DNA from: Meiothermus sp.
GTDB taxonomy: Bacteria; Deinococcota; Deinococci; Deinococcales; Thermaceae
Direction of reading: 5' to 3'
Length of the DNA stretch: 64,000 nt
Assembly (NCBI RefSeq): GCF_026004055.1
Contig: NZ_BPIJ01000001.1
Coordinates: 496,001 to 560,000, forward strand
Shown: positions 1-8,519 of the stretch, one piece after another
How the letters are laid out: each line of letters opens with the position of its first letter
Numbering within the stretch: the stretch's first letter is position 1
The notes under the pieces: model-generated
The model's database searches: none
What the model was told of the DNA's origin: nothing
What the model saw: only the letters and a program-made list of their open reading frames with translations
Made by a program: the position numbers and the translations under genes

Positions 1-286
1 CCAGCGAAATTTGCGCGGGCACCACCCCCCGCTCGAAGTTCACCCGGAAGTTGGGCCCGTCCGGCTCCACGCTTTGGTACGCACCCAGCCCGTTCAACAG
101 TTGCTGAAGAATGGCCTCCACCTGCACCACCGACACCTGCTGCAAGAAGACCGGGGCAAACCATTCAGCCTTGGCCGGGCGCTCGGTGAAGAGGCGCTCG
201 AGGGCCATTTTGGGGGTTAGGGGGGTTTGGGCAACGGCGATCAGTAAACCAAACAATAGCACCATCATCCAGCGAATCCGATTCAT
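1..286 (-). CDS. Secreted protein, partial; likely N-terminal domain of a beta-lactamase-related serine hydrolase
   Basis: The first 95 or so codons of a gene that runs off the left edge. The start is the ATG at 286, followed by a typical Sec signal peptide: MNRIR, a hydrophobic run of about 14 residues, then an AVAQ cleavage site. The mature part contains the pattern AEWFAPVFLQQV...LLNGLGAYQSVE...FERGVVPAQISL. This resembles the small domain that precedes the catalytic domain in some class A beta-lactamase-like serine hydrolases (the ORF12/LpqF-like type). The SxxK catalytic motif would lie beyond the edge, so the enzyme itself is not seen. The gene starts 35 bp upstream of the glgP stop and reads the same way. 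The signal peptide is clear; the family is an inference from a partial sequence. Confidence 0.55.
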   Translation of the reverse strand, partial: MNRIRWMMVLLFGLLIAVAQTPLTPKMALERLFTERPAKAEWFAPVFLQQVSVVQVEAILQQLLNGLGAYQSVEPDGPNFRVNFERGVVPAQISL

Positions 287-320
287 AGACGTCCTCTAGC
301 CACCGATAATGAGCCGACAA

Positions 321-2834
321 CTACCCCTTGACCAGCTCTTCCACTGCGGTTCCGGCCCACTTTACAAAGGCTACCTCACGGGGGCTCGAGAGCTCGGGGT
401 GTACCGCTACCACCCGCACGCCGTACTCGTAGCTACCGGGGCGGGCCGGTGCGTAGTTACCGGTGAATAGGAGGGCGTCGCGTTCCTGGCCCGCGGGCTT
501 CAGCGCGACTACTTCCAGGTCGCCGCTGCTGCGGCGCACCACCAGCTCAACCTGCAGCGTTTCGGTGGGAATGCCGTAGGCTTGTACAAAGGCCCGCAAC
601 TGCAAGGGCTGGGCGCCGGCAGCGGGGGGTTCAACCCATACCTTCACGTTGTTCCAGGCGGTTTGTACCAGGTTTTTCCAGCTTGCCACTTCTTTTAGGG
701 CCGCACCGTTGTTTTCCATTAGGTGCGCGGCTCGCTTCGCCAGTGGGGTGTAGAACTTGCGGTGGTAGTCGTTTACCATGCGCTGGGCTGAGTAGGTGGG
801 GCCACAGGTGCGGATGCTGTCGCGCACCATGGCCAGCCAGCCGCTCGGTGTTCCGACTGCGCCCCTGGCATAGAAAAGTGGAATAACCTCGTACTGAAGG
901 GTGTCGTAGAAGCTTTGGGCGTCGGCGTGATCCTGGGCCTCCTCGGTGGCGTAGGTGCGCTCGTCGCCAATGGCCCAGCCGTTGGTGGTGTTGAAGGCCT
1001 CGGCCCACCAGCCATCCAGAATGGAGAAGTTCAGGGCGCCGTTGAGGGCGGCTTTCATGCCCGAGGTACCCGAGGCTTCCATGGGACGCCGGGGGGTGTT
1101 GAGCCAAACATCCACCCCCTGTACCAGGCTGCGGGCCAGGCCCATGTCGTAGTTTTCCAGTAAAATCATCTTGTCTTCCAGCCCTAGGGCCTTGATTTTC
1201 TCCGCCAGCTTCTTGAGGAACTCCTTGCCCGGCTCGTCTTTGGGGTGGGCCTTGCCGGCAAACACAAACTGTACCGGCAGAGGTCCGTTTAAGATCGAAA
1301 CCAGCCGCTCGGGGTCGGTGAACATCAGAATGGCCCGCTTGTAGGTGGCGAAGCGGCGGGCAAACCCGATGGTGAGCACGGTGGGGTCGAGCACCTTTTC
1401 GGCGGCCCGCAAGCTAGCCGGGAGGTCGCCGTTGCGGCGGCGCTGCTCAAAGAGCCTTGCCCGCACTTCCTCGATCAGGTGGGCCCGCAGTTTGTTGCGG
1501 ATGTGCCAAAGCTCGTCTTCCTCGAGTTTGTCCACGGTCCACTGGCTGGGGTCGTGGAGTTGCTCGGCCCAGGTCTTGGGGAAGGTGCGCTCGTAAAGAG
1601 CGTGCATCTCGGGGTTCAAAAAGCTGAAGGTGTGGATGCCGTTGGTGATGTGACCGATGGGCACTTCCTCTGGCTCCAGGCCCTTCCACAAATGCTGGAA
1701 CATCTCGCGCGAGACCGCCCCGTGCAGCGCCGAGACCCCCCCGGCGGCGCGGGAGGTACGCAGGGCCAGGTTGGACATGCTAAAGACCGGGCCATAGCTT
1801 TTTTCCTCCCGGCCCAATGCCATAAACTCCTCTCTACCGATGCCCAGCTTGTTCCACCAGCCGTCCAGATAGCGCTCCACCAGCTCCAGCGGAAAGGTAT
1901 CGTGGCCGGCAGGAACAGGGGTATGGGTGGTAAAAAGCGCCCCCGCGGCGGTGGCTTCCAGGGCCTCGCTAAAAGAACGCCCTGTAGCCACCATCTCACG
2001 CATTCGCTCCAGGCCCAGGAAGGCCGCATGGCCTTCGTTCATATGCCAGACCTCAGGCTGTAGGCCCAAAGCCCGCAGCAACCGTACCCCGCCGATGCCC
2101 AGTATCATTTCCTGCTCGATGCGAATTTCCTGGCCGGGGGCATACAAACGCGCAGTGAGGGCGCGGTCTTCGGGGCGGTTTTCGGGTAGGTTGGTGCTCA
2201 TCAGGTAAACCGGGATGATACCCACCTGAGCCCGGTAGGCCATGATGTGGACGGTGCGCCCGGGGAACTCCACCCCCACCTTGAGGGGCTTGCCGTCCTT
2301 GGTCACGACCTGCAAAGGTAACTCCTCGGGTAGCAGGTCTTCGTATACCTCCTGCTGCTGACCCTCTGGGGTAAGCTGCTGGCGGAAGTAGCCCTCGTGG
2401 TAGAACAGGCCGATGGCGGTTAGGCTTAGCCCCAGGTCTGAAGCCGACTTGACATGGTCGCCGGCCAGAATGCCCAGGCCGCCGGAGTAGATAGGCAGCG
2501 ACTCGTGAAAGCCGTACTCCATGGAAAAATAAGCAATACGTGGGGTTTTCTGAGGGCGGGTCTGCAGGTAGTGGCGAAAGTTGGCCACCGTGGCCTCCAC
2601 CGCCCCCACATAACCGGCGTTTTCGGCCAGGGCCTGAAGCCGCTCGGGCTCGGCCTCCAATAAGGCCCGTACCGGGTTCGAGCGGAAGCGCTTCCACTGT
2701 GAAGGATTAATCTGTTCGAAGAGGTGTTGGGCCTCGGGGTTCCAGCTCCACCAGAGATTGTAGGCTACCTCGAGCAGTCCCTTTAGGGGCTCGGGCAGGG
2801 TAGGCATAGCGGTGATTCGACCTATAACGTTCAT
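321..2834 (-). CDS. glgP: Alpha-glucan (glycogen/maltodextrin) phosphorylase, short bacterial type
   Basis: Phosphorolytic release of glucose-1-phosphate from alpha-1,4-glucans in the cytoplasm (GT35 family). The protein is 837 aa from the chosen start. Residues about 10-120 form the DUF3417 N-terminal domain of archaeal/Thermus-type phosphorylases (ELAYN-like VAYNLWWSWNPEA). The C-terminal half contains the pyridoxal-phosphate pocket EASGTSGMKAALNGALN, whose GMK lysine is the PLP lysine, followed by ILDGWWAE. An in-frame extension to 2999 exists but has no family match. The ATG at 2834 (MNVIGRITAMP) fits Thermus homologues and lies 12 nt from a -10 element, so the mRNA is probably leaderless. 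MPTLPEP at 2807 is a less likely start. The gene is divergent from the YkgJ gene. Confidence 0.93.
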   Translation of the reverse strand: MNVIGRITAMPTLPEPLKGLLEVAYNLWWSWNPEAQHLFEQINPSQWKRFRSNPVRALLEAEPERLQALAENAGYVGAVEATVANFRHYLQTRPQKTPRIAYFSMEYGFHESLPIYSGGLGILAGDHVKSASDLGLSLTAIGLFYHEGYFRQQLTPEGQQQEVYEDLLPEELPLQVVTKDGKPLKVGVEFPGRTVHIMAYRAQVGIIPVYLMSTNLPENRPEDRALTARLYAPGQEIRIEQEMILGIGGVRLLRALGLQPEVWHMNEGHAAFLGLERMREMVATGRSFSEALEATAAGALFTTHTPVPAGHDTFPLELVERYLDGWWNKLGIGREEFMALGREEKSYGPVFSMSNLALRTSRAAGGVSALHGAVSREMFQHLWKGLEPEEVPIGHITNGIHTFSFLNPEMHALYERTFPKTWAEQLHDPSQWTVDKLEEDELWHIRNKLRAHLIEEVRARLFEQRRRNGDLPASLRAAEKVLDPTVLTIGFARRFATYKRAILMFTDPERLVSILNGPLPVQFVFAGKAHPKDEPGKEFLKKLAEKIKALGLEDKMILLENYDMGLARSLVQGVDVWLNTPRRPMEASGTSGMKAALNGALNFSILDGWWAEAFNTTNGWAIGDERTYATEEAQDHADAQSFYDTLQYEVIPLFYARGAVGTPSGWLAMVRDSIRTCGPTYSAQRMVNDYHRKFYTPLAKRAAHLMENNGAALKEVASWKNLVQTAWNNVKVWVEPPAAGAQPLQLRAFVQAYGIPTETLQVELVVRRSSGDLEVVALKPAGQERDALLFTGNYAPARPGSYEYGVRVVAVHPELSSPREVAFVKWAGTAVEELVKG

Positions 2835-2846
2835 AATCAAGTAGGG

Positions 2847-2875
2847 ATTGTACCATTTATGTTTTTGCCCATCAA
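2847..2875 (-). promoter_or_regulatory. Predicted sigma-70 promoter of glgP (leaderless)
   Basis: Reading the minus strand: TTGATG at 2875-2870, a 17-bp spacer, TACAAT at 2852-2847, then 12 nt to the ATG at 2834. With a start site about 7 nt after the -10, the leader would be about 5 nt, too short for a Shine-Dalgarno, and none is visible. Prediction from sequence only. Confidence 0.6.
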
Positions 2876-2960
2876 AAACCAAACAAGGAGTTTTTGATGG
2901 CTCTTCCATGAGTTGGAGTGGTGGAAGTCCGATGGCCGTAGGCGTGTCAAGATAAGAGCC

Positions 2961-3665
2961 ATGAACCCGGTGTTGCAGCAAGCGGTGGCAAGGGCGCACC
3001 AGCGTGCGGATGCCCGCACTGAAGACTACCTAGCTCGGCATGGCCTGAGAGTAAGCTGCCGAAAGGGTTGCTTTGCTTGCTGCTTTGCCTGGGTGGTGGT
3101 GGGGCTGGCCGAGGCGGCATATTTGCGCGAACAGCTCGAGGCCCATCAACCGGATGTGCTGGCCCGCGCCGAAGCCGAGGGCCAAAATAGACTTATGCGC
3201 ATCGCACGGGAAAAACACCGCCCCGATTTCCCTACCGCATATTTCTTGGAAGCCAACCCCTGCCCTCTGCTCACGCCGGAGGGGGCCTGCTCGGTGCACC
3301 CCCACCGTCCCCTGGCCTGTCGGGGGGTGCTGACCGACCTCGAGGCCCGCTACTGTAGGCCTGGGTTGGTGCCGAGCCTCCGCGGCCAGGAGAGGGCGCT
3401 TTACCAGGGCCAGCTCAAACCCTGGCATGGCCCCGAGCACTACCTGAAGGGGCCTTGGCGGCTTTCCGAGCGCATGGCTCAGGAGCTATGGGCTACCGAG
3501 CAGCGGGTACGTGGTTTTACCGTGGTTGGAGAGTTGATGGGCTTGATTTACCTACTGGGACAGCCCGACTTCCAAGAAGCCCTGGCCCAAGGGCTTACAG
3601 CGGTTAAACAGGCACTGAACCAACGGAAGCTCCTGGGTGGTGAGTTTGGTTTTTGGGTAGGTTGA
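2961..3665 (+). CDS. YkgJ-family cysteine-cluster protein
   Basis: A 234-aa cytoplasmic protein with the YkgJ (UPF0153-like) cysteine pattern: SCRKGCFACCFAW near residues 33-45, then CPLLTPEGACSVHPHRPLACRG near residues 96-118. These cysteines are known in the family to bind a metal or Fe-S cluster; the cellular role is unknown. The ATG at 2961 (MNPVLQQA) is preferred over the upstream in-frame ATG at 2913, because the extension (MEWWKSDGRRRV) lies in the glgP promoter region and looks non-coding. No strong Shine-Dalgarno is present. The gene is divergent from glgP and convergent with the YbjN gene, 5 bp from its stop. Confidence 0.8.
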   Translation: MNPVLQQAVARAHQRADARTEDYLARHGLRVSCRKGCFACCFAWVVVGLAEAAYLREQLEAHQPDVLARAEAEGQNRLMRIAREKHRPDFPTAYFLEANPCPLLTPEGACSVHPHRPLACRGVLTDLEARYCRPGLVPSLRGQERALYQGQLKPWHGPEHYLKGPWRLSERMAQELWATEQRVRGFTVVGELMGLIYLLGQPDFQEALAQGLTAVKQALNQRKLLGGEFGFWVG

Positions 3666-3670
3666 GCCCG

Positions 3671-4078
3671 CTACTCTACCAGGTTGGCATCGATCATGCG
3701 CAAGTAGGAGAAAAACAGCGTCACCTGGTCGCCAAAGTCGCGCACAAAGGCCTGGACGGCCTCGAGCGTAACCCCCTCGAGCCTTAGGTCGCTTTCCAGC
3801 ACGGGGTCGTTGTCGGCATCGAGATAGGCCTTGGTGAAGCGGTAGCGGCGGTTCCAGTTGAGCAGGTGGCGGGCTTCGACTCGATCAAAACCCGAGAAAC
3901 CGGCCCGCAGTTGCAGGCTACTCACATGGGGCTCGCCATAGGTAATCAGGTGGCCCCTTAAGCCGCCAGGAAACTCCAGGTTAAACAGGTCTTCCTTGAC
4001 CTGTTCGGCATTGGCACCCAGCTGCTCGAGGAGGATGCGCACTTCTTCGGGGGTGACTTCGCGCAGAATGGTATCCAT
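3671..4078 (-). CDS. YbjN domain-containing protein
   Basis: A 135-aa acidic cytoplasmic protein. It starts MDTILREVTPEEVRILLEQL and contains WNRRYRFTKAYLDADNDPVLESDLRLEG, the pattern typical of the YbjN/secretion-chaperone-like fold (PF10722), where the last two strands read as an expected-value pair before a long C-terminal helix (LEAVQAFVRDFGDQVTLFF). Members are small putative chaperones or regulators of unknown target. It stands alone between the YkgJ gene and tRNA-Ser, on the minus strand. Family assignment is fairly secure, function is not. Confidence 0.72.
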   Translation of the reverse strand: MDTILREVTPEEVRILLEQLGANAEQVKEDLFNLEFPGGLRGHLITYGEPHVSSLQLRAGFSGFDRVEARHLLNWNRRYRFTKAYLDADNDPVLESDLRLEGVTLEAVQAFVRDFGDQVTLFFSYLRMIDANLVE

Positions 4079-4205
4079 TGCTTTTCAGGTTAAGCCCAAC
4101 ACAGCTTTTTGAGGGTGAATGCTGACCCATAAAGGAACTGTGAGGCAACACAAAAACCGAAGGGGCCGTCTGACCCCTGTATGTATGCCCTGGCCCTAGT
4201 GTTTC

Positions 4206-4297
4206 TGGCGGAGGAGGAGGGATTCGAACCCTCGATAGGGGGAAACCCCTATACCGGTTTTCGAGACCGGCCCGTTCAACCACTCCGGCACCCCTCC
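4206..4297 (-). tRNA. tRNA-Ser (anticodon CGA), with encoded CCA
   Basis: Read on the minus strand from 4297. The acceptor stem GGAGGGG pairs with CTCCTCC (one G-U), followed by discriminator G and an encoded CCA at 4208-4206. The anticodon stem CCGGT/ACCGG encloses loop CTCGAAA, giving anticodon CGA (decodes UCG). The T-arm is GAGGG TTCGAAT CCCTC. The long variable arm (TATAGGGG TTT CCCCCTA) confirms a class II serine tRNA. Total 92 nt including CCA. Confidence 0.95.
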
Positions 4298-4366
4298 ACA
4301 GTACAACCGGCTGCCCAGAGGAGCCGAATAGAGACTTTAGCACAACTTGGCCCTAATGTCACGGCC

Positions 4367-5932
4367 TCAGGTAGAGGCGCGTTTGGGGGCAAAAAAATTC
4401 TTTAGCAGCTTGGCCGATTCGCGCTCGAGCCAGCCCCCTTCCCACTCGAAAGGTGGTTTCATGCGGTGCACGGTAACGGCCCCGGCCTTGAGGTTTTCCA
4501 CTGCATAGACGACCCGCCGAACTTGGGCTTCGGCCAGCGCGCCAAAACACATGGCGCAGGGCTCCAGGGTAACGTAGACAGTAGCACCGGGGAGCACCTT
4601 GGTTTGTTTTTTGAGCAGGGCCTTTTGCAGGGCTAGTCGCTCGGCGTGGGCGGTGGCATCCCGGTTTTGTTCTACCTGGTTATGCGCTACGGCCAATTCC
4701 TCTTCATCCCAGACCACCACCGCGCCGATGGGTACCTCGCCCTGATCCAGTGCCTGCCGGGCTTGCTCGAGGGCGGTTCGCATGTGCTCGAGGTCGTCCG
4801 ACTCGGGCCAGAGGTTCCATACCTCGCGCACCATATTGCCCACCGCGCGCACCGGCCAGACCTGTTTGAGTTCGGGGGGAACGCTGTGCTCGGTGAAAAA
4901 ATCCACCAGACGAACCAGGCCTCCCGGCAACTCGATCAGGTCGCCGGGCAGAGGGAGCCTCGAGCCCCGCCAGGGGGGAAAGGCGTCCACCACCGGGGGT
5001 ATCAGGAACACGGTGCCGTCGCGGCGGCGTACCTGCCAGCCTTGTGGGAGGGTGAAGGCTTCGCCCTGCAAGGCCCGCTCGAGCTGGACAACCCAGTTTA
5101 GCTCGGGCCTTAGCTGGATGCGCTCGAGCATCTGCCGTAAGGCCCGGCGACGTAGCCCTGCCGGGGCCTGCAGCAAGGGCGCGACGCGGTAGGCGGGAAC
5201 AGGCCAGCGTTGGTCACGCAGCAAGAGTTGTTCTGCCAGGGGGTCAAGGGCCTCATCGTCTAGCTGGGAGATGGAGGCAAAGCGGGCAAGGGAGAGGTTG
5301 GTTTGGGGGAAGCGCTCTTTGAGCCGGGGAAAAATCTGGTGGCGCAGAAAATTGCGATCCAAGGAGGTATCGGCGTTGGAGATATCCTCGAGCCAGTCTT
5401 GATTTTTGCTGCGTAAATAGTCTCGAAGGGTGCTGCGGCTGAACTCGAGCAGGGGTCGCACCACCTTACCCCGTTTGGGACGCATCCCCAGGCCCCGGCC
5501 GGTGCCTTGTAAAAGCTGTAGCAGCACTGTTTCGGCCTGATCATCCTCGGTGTGGGCGGTCAGAATGGCCCGGGCCTGGTGCTTTTTGGCCACCTTGGCC
5601 AGAAAACCATAGCGCAACTCCCGCGCAACGGCCTCGAGGTTTTCGCCCCGCTCGGCGGCAATCTGGGCCACCTCGAGCCGCTCCGACTCGAAAGGGTAGC
5701 CCAGGCGCTCGGCCAGCGCCTTCACCCAGAGGGCATCCTCCGCCGAGCCGGGCCGCAGCGCATGATCGAGATGGGCGACCACGACCTTGCGCGGGGTAGA
5801 GGTCAACAGCAGCAGCAAGGCCACCGAGTCGCCGCCGCCCGATACCGCTGCAACCAGGCTGCCCTCCGGCACCAAGCGGGTCAGGTGGAGGGCGAACTGG
5901 GTCTCGAGTTGGGCTACATCAACCAATTTCAC
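4367..5932 (-). CDS. tilS-tadA: Bifunctional tRNA(Ile) lysidine synthase / tRNA adenosine-34 deaminase fusion
   Basis: A 521-aa fusion of two enzymes that both modify the wobble base of tRNA anticodons. Residues 1-380 are TilS: the PP-loop SGGGDS at residues 31-36, the N-type ATPase core, and the TilS substrate-binding domain (LDRNFLRHQIFPRL). This enzyme makes lysidine at C34 of tRNA-Ile(CAU). Residues 384-521 are TadA: HAE at 429-431 and PCAMC at 458-462, the zinc and catalytic motifs that make inosine at A34 of tRNA-Arg(ACG). The start is GTG at 5932, 6 nt after a -10 element, with no Shine-Dalgarno. It is divergent from truD, another tRNA-modification gene. Fusions of this type are known in Deinococcus annotations, so this is lineage-typical rather than an error. 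Confidence 0.92.
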   Translation of the reverse strand: MKLVDVAQLETQFALHLTRLVPEGSLVAAVSGGGDSVALLLLLTSTPRKVVVAHLDHALRPGSAEDALWVKALAERLGYPFESERLEVAQIAAERGENLEAVARELRYGFLAKVAKKHQARAILTAHTEDDQAETVLLQLLQGTGRGLGMRPKRGKVVRPLLEFSRSTLRDYLRSKNQDWLEDISNADTSLDRNFLRHQIFPRLKERFPQTNLSLARFASISQLDDEALDPLAEQLLLRDQRWPVPAYRVAPLLQAPAGLRRRALRQMLERIQLRPELNWVVQLERALQGEAFTLPQGWQVRRRDGTVFLIPPVVDAFPPWRGSRLPLPGDLIELPGGLVRLVDFFTEHSVPPELKQVWPVRAVGNMVREVWNLWPESDDLEHMRTALEQARQALDQGEVPIGAVVVWDEEELAVAHNQVEQNRDATAHAERLALQKALLKKQTKVLPGATVYVTLEPCAMCFGALAEAQVRRVVYAVENLKAGAVTVHRMKPPFEWEGGWLERESAKLLKNFFAPKRAST

Positions 5933-5937
5933 CCCTA

Positions 5938-5966
5938 TATGCTATCGGGTATGGCCGCTCTTCCCA
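5938..5966 (-). promoter_or_regulatory. Predicted promoter of tilS-tadA, lying inside the truD start region
   Basis: On the minus strand: TTGGGA, a 17-bp spacer, TAGCAT, then 6 nt to the GTG at 5932, implying a leaderless mRNA. The elements overlap the truD start codon region, so the two divergent genes share a very compact control region. Prediction only. Confidence 0.4.
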
Positions 5967-7057
5967 ATCTACGCTTTGACTTTAATTCCTATCCCTACCT
6001 CACCCCCGACCTGCCCGGCCTCGAGGGCCTGATTCGCCATCAGCCCAGTGATTTTCAGGTCTATGAAGTGCCGGCTTACAGCCCTTTGGGTCAGGGCGAG
6101 CATCTGCTGATACTCATCGAAAAAGAGAGCCTGACCACCCGGGCCGTCTTCGAGTTTTTGCGCGACCGGTTGCACATTAACGAGGCCCACATCGGGGTTG
6201 CGGGCCTGAAAGACAAGCACGCCCTGACCCGCCAGTGGTTTAGCATTCCGGCCCGCTACGAGGAACGCTTGGAAAGCCTGGCCGAACTAGGGGGCGTCCG
6301 GGTGCTGGAACGGGGCCTGCACCCCCACAAGTTGCGGGTAGGGCACCTGCGGGGCAACCGCTTTCGCATCCTGATTCGCATGCGAAAACCAGCCGAGCCA
6401 AGCGATAAAGCTGCAGGGGCCAAAGAGCGGGTCGAGGCAATTTTTAGCGTACTAGAACGCCAGGGGGTGCCCAACTACTACGGCCCACAGCGCTTTGGTA
6501 TTGGGGGCCTGAACCCGGTCAAGGGTTATGAACTGGCCACCAAGGGCAAAGTCCACAGCCCATCCTGGCTCAAAAAGTTTCTGCTGGCCAGCCTGCAAAG
6601 TTTATTGTTTAACGACTGGGTGGCGCTGCGTATGCAGATGGGGTTGTTCGACCAGGTTATCGAAGGGGATGTGGCCAAAAAACACGATACCGGCGGAGAG
6701 TTTGTGGTGCGCGATAGTGCAGTAGAAAACCCTCGAGCCCTGCGCTTCGAAATTAGCGCGACCGGGGCCCTGTACGGCAAAAAATACCGCGAAGCCGAGG
6801 GGGCGGCGCGCGCCCTCGAGGATCAGATTTTAGAGCGGTACGAACTGGGGCGACACCACTTTGCCTCGCGTCGCGGAGACCGCCGCTTGCTTCGCTTTCC
6901 CCTGACCGAGTGGGGTGTGGAGGAGGCCCCAGAAGGGCTTTGGGTTAGTTTTTTTCTACCCAAAGGGGCCTATGCTACTGCGGTACTGCGCGAAGTGATG
7001 AAAAAGAACCCCGAGGAGGGTTGGGAAAGCGAACCCGAAGAACTCGAGGCAGAATAG
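5951..7057 (+). CDS. truD: tRNA pseudouridine(13) synthase TruD
   Basis: Converts U13 to pseudouridine in tRNA-Glu. The protein is 368 aa from the ATG at 5951. The TruD signature VAGLKDKHALTRQWFSIP places the catalytic Asp at residue 88. Further conserved TruD features are the NRFRI strand, NYYGPQRFG near residue 178, and the C-terminal FFLPKGAYATAVLREVMK. Two starts are possible: ATG at 5939 (MLSGMAALP) or ATG at 5951 (MAALPNLRF). Neither has a Shine-Dalgarno; the sequence TATGCT 7 nt before 5951 could be a -10 for a leaderless start. It ends one base before the stop of the convergent DinB gene. The C-terminal tail is acidic (EEGWESEPEELEAE). Confidence 0.9.
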   Translation: MAALPNLRFDFNSYPYLTPDLPGLEGLIRHQPSDFQVYEVPAYSPLGQGEHLLILIEKESLTTRAVFEFLRDRLHINEAHIGVAGLKDKHALTRQWFSIPARYEERLESLAELGGVRVLERGLHPHKLRVGHLRGNRFRILIRMRKPAEPSDKAAGAKERVEAIFSVLERQGVPNYYGPQRFGIGGLNPVKGYELATKGKVHSPSWLKKFLLASLQSLLFNDWVALRMQMGLFDQVIEGDVAKKHDTGGEFVVRDSAVENPRALRFEISATGALYGKKYREAEGAARALEDQILERYELGRHHFASRRGDRRLLRFPLTEWGVEEAPEGLWVSFFLPKGAYATAVLREVMKKNPEEGWESEPEELEAE

Positions 7058-7058
7058 C

Positions 7059-7529
7059 TCAAAGCCGGAAGAACCCGATCCAGTGCGCCGAAGGAGGTTG
7101 GAGGCCCAGCAATCTAAACTGGCTGGCGAGCTGGCCCCGGTGGAAATGGGTGTGGCTGGTAAAGTGCAGCACAATCTCGCTTACGCGGTTGGTGGCGGTT
7201 CCGCCGGTGAAGTTGTAGGTGATGGGGGCCTCGGGGTCGGCGTTGCTGAGCCAGGCTTGCCGGCTGGCTGCTAGCTGTTGCCAGCGTTCGAACAAACTCT
7301 GCATGTTTCCCGGATTGCTCGGAAAGCTGGCGGCCGGATTGCCCAAAAGCCGCTCGAGCCAGACCGCCTCGGCCCCAACCATATGGGCGGTGGTAGCCAG
7401 CACGCTGGGAAAGGAGCCCCCCACCTCCTGCTGGGCTTGCTCGGGGGATAACGCCTGCAAGGCCGGCCACCACTTTGTCCAGAGCCAGTCGTTGGCATCC
7501 ACAATCCGCTTTAGCTCGGTTTCTTCCAT
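7059..7529 (-). CDS. DinB/YfiT-family protein (putative metal-dependent four-helix-bundle enzyme)
   Basis: A 156-aa protein with the DinB_2 pattern: an early helix LKRIVDANDWLWTKWW, the first metal histidine in LATTAHMVGAEAVWLERLLG, and the paired histidines FTSHTHFHRGQLASQFRLLGLQPP near the C-terminus. The family includes thiol-dependent transferases (bacillithiol and mycothiol S-transferases) and proteins of unknown role, so no substrate is claimed. The final WIGFFRL is typical. It is a single minus-strand gene, convergent with truD. Confidence 0.78.
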   Translation of the reverse strand: MEETELKRIVDANDWLWTKWWPALQALSPEQAQQEVGGSFPSVLATTAHMVGAEAVWLERLLGNPAASFPSNPGNMQSLFERWQQLAASRQAWLSNADPEAPITYNFTGGTATNRVSEIVLHFTSHTHFHRGQLASQFRLLGLQPPSAHWIGFFRL

Positions 7530-7557
7530 GCTCTAGGATACCCTTGCGCTATTCAGC

Positions 7558-7589
7558 AAAAAAAGCCCCCACCTTTGGGGTGGGGGGCT
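7558..7589 (-). terminator. Rho-independent terminator of rplM-rpsI
   Basis: Minus-strand sequence AGCCCCCCACCCC AAA GGTGGGGGCT followed by seven T residues (the A run at 7558-7564 on the plus strand). It lies 15 bp past the rpsI stop. Confidence 0.9.
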
Positions 7590-7603
7590 GGAAGGGTAAA
7601 TAT

Positions 7604-7990
7604 CTAGCGCTTGCTGTACTGGGGTGCGCGACGGGCCTTATGCTTGCCGTATTTCTTGCGCTCGACTTCACGGGGGTCGCGCGAGAGCAGGCCGGCCGGC
7701 TTGAGCTTGGCTCGCAGGTCGCCGTTGTAGTTGACCAGGGCCCGGGCGATGCCCAACTGGATGGCATCTACCTGCCCGGCCTTGCCACCGCCTTCTACGG
7801 TGATGTAGGCGTCAAAGCGATTGGCAACATCCACCCGGCGCAGGGGCTCCAGCGCCGATACCGCCTTGACTAGGCCACCGAAGTATTCGGTAAAGGGTAC
7901 GCCGTTGACCTCTACTTTGCCGCTGCCGGGACGCAAGAAGACCCGCGCCACGCTGGTTTTGCGACGGCCCGTGCCGTAATACTGCTCCAT
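7604..7990 (-). CDS. rpsI: 30S ribosomal protein S9
   Basis: 128 aa, the usual length for S9. It begins [22 protein letters not shown], has the conserved GGGKAGQVDAIQLGIARALV core, and ends in the basic tail ERKKYGKHKARRAPQYSKR that reaches the P-site tRNA. The ATG overlaps the rplM stop as TAATG, so the two genes are translationally coupled, as in most bacteria. Followed by a strong terminator. Confidence 0.97.
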   Translation of the reverse strand: MEQYYGTGRRKTSVARVFLRPGSGKVEVNGVPFTEYFGGLVKAVSALEPLRRVDVANRFDAYITVEGGGKAGQVDAIQLGIARALVNYNGDLRAKLKPAGLLSRDPREVERKKYGKHKARRAPQYSKR

Positions 7991-8418
7991 TATTTGACCT
8001 CCATCTTGACGGGTTTCTGGGCCGCGTGGGGATGGTTGGCCCCGGCATAGACCTTAAGACGACGGAACATGATGTTGCCCAAGGGGCCTTTGGGCAGCAT
8101 GCCCTTGACCGCATGCTCGAGGGCCTTGACGGGCTTTTCGGCCAGCATCACCGCGCCCGTCGTGCGCTTGAGGCCACCGGGGTAGCCCGAGTAACGGGTG
8201 TAGACCTTGGTGCGGGGCTTGGAGCCTTTGAGCACCGCCTTGTCGGCATTGATGACTACCACGCAATCGCCTAGGGCCATGTTGGGGGTGAAGTCGGGCT
8301 TGTGCTTGCCGCGCAACACCGCTGCAATCTTGGAAGCCACCCGTCCAATGGGCTGGCCTTCGGCGTCTATCAGAACCCAGCCGGGTTCTTTGGGTTCAGG
8401 AACAAATGTCTTGAACAC
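7990..8418 (-). CDS. rplM: 50S ribosomal protein L13
   Basis: 142 aa with L13 landmarks: [31 protein letters not shown] and the C-terminal [16 protein letters not shown]. The start is GTG at 8418, preceded by GGAGAGAG. It is the first gene of the rplM-rpsI operon, with a leader of about 95 nt that contains a hairpin (see 8479-8502). L13 is known in other bacteria to repress its own operon through the leader; whether it does here is not shown. Confidence 0.97.
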   Translation of the reverse strand: MFKTFVPEPKEPGWVLIDAEGQPIGRVASKIAAVLRGKHKPDFTPNMALGDCVVVINADKAVLKGSKPRTKVYTRYSGYPGGLKRTTGAVMLAEKPVKALEHAVKGMLPKGPLGNIMFRRLKVYAGANHPHAAQKPVKMEVK

Positions 8419-8478
8419 TGCTCTCTCCGTTTTGCATTAGCGCCTACCAACGCTGTTGCAGTTTGGATTTGCTTTTGC

Positions 8479-8502
8479 TGGATGGCTCGGGGACACCATC
8501 CA
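8479..8502 (-). promoter_or_regulatory. Stem-loop in the rplM leader (possible autoregulatory site)
   Basis: A 7-bp perfect stem TGGATGG/CCATCCA with a 10-nt loop, centred about 70 nt upstream of the rplM GTG and within the predicted 5' leader. It is flanked by T-rich and A-rich tracts. This is a candidate L13-binding or attenuation structure; function is inferred from position only. Confidence 0.4.
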
Positions 8503-8519
8503 AAAAAGCGCCATCGCGG

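Noticed and set aside
2835-2999. N-terminal extension of glgP to 2999
   Set aside because: It covers the TTGATG-17-TACAAT promoter and overlaps the start of the YkgJ gene; the extra 55 residues do not match phosphorylases.
3981-4343. Minus-strand open frame across tRNA-Ser
   Set aside because: It spans the tRNA gene and the start of the YbjN gene in another frame; not coding.
5552-5938. Upstream extension of truD
   Set aside because: It runs through the TilS coding region on the other strand and has no TruD similarity; the family starts near MAALPNLRF.
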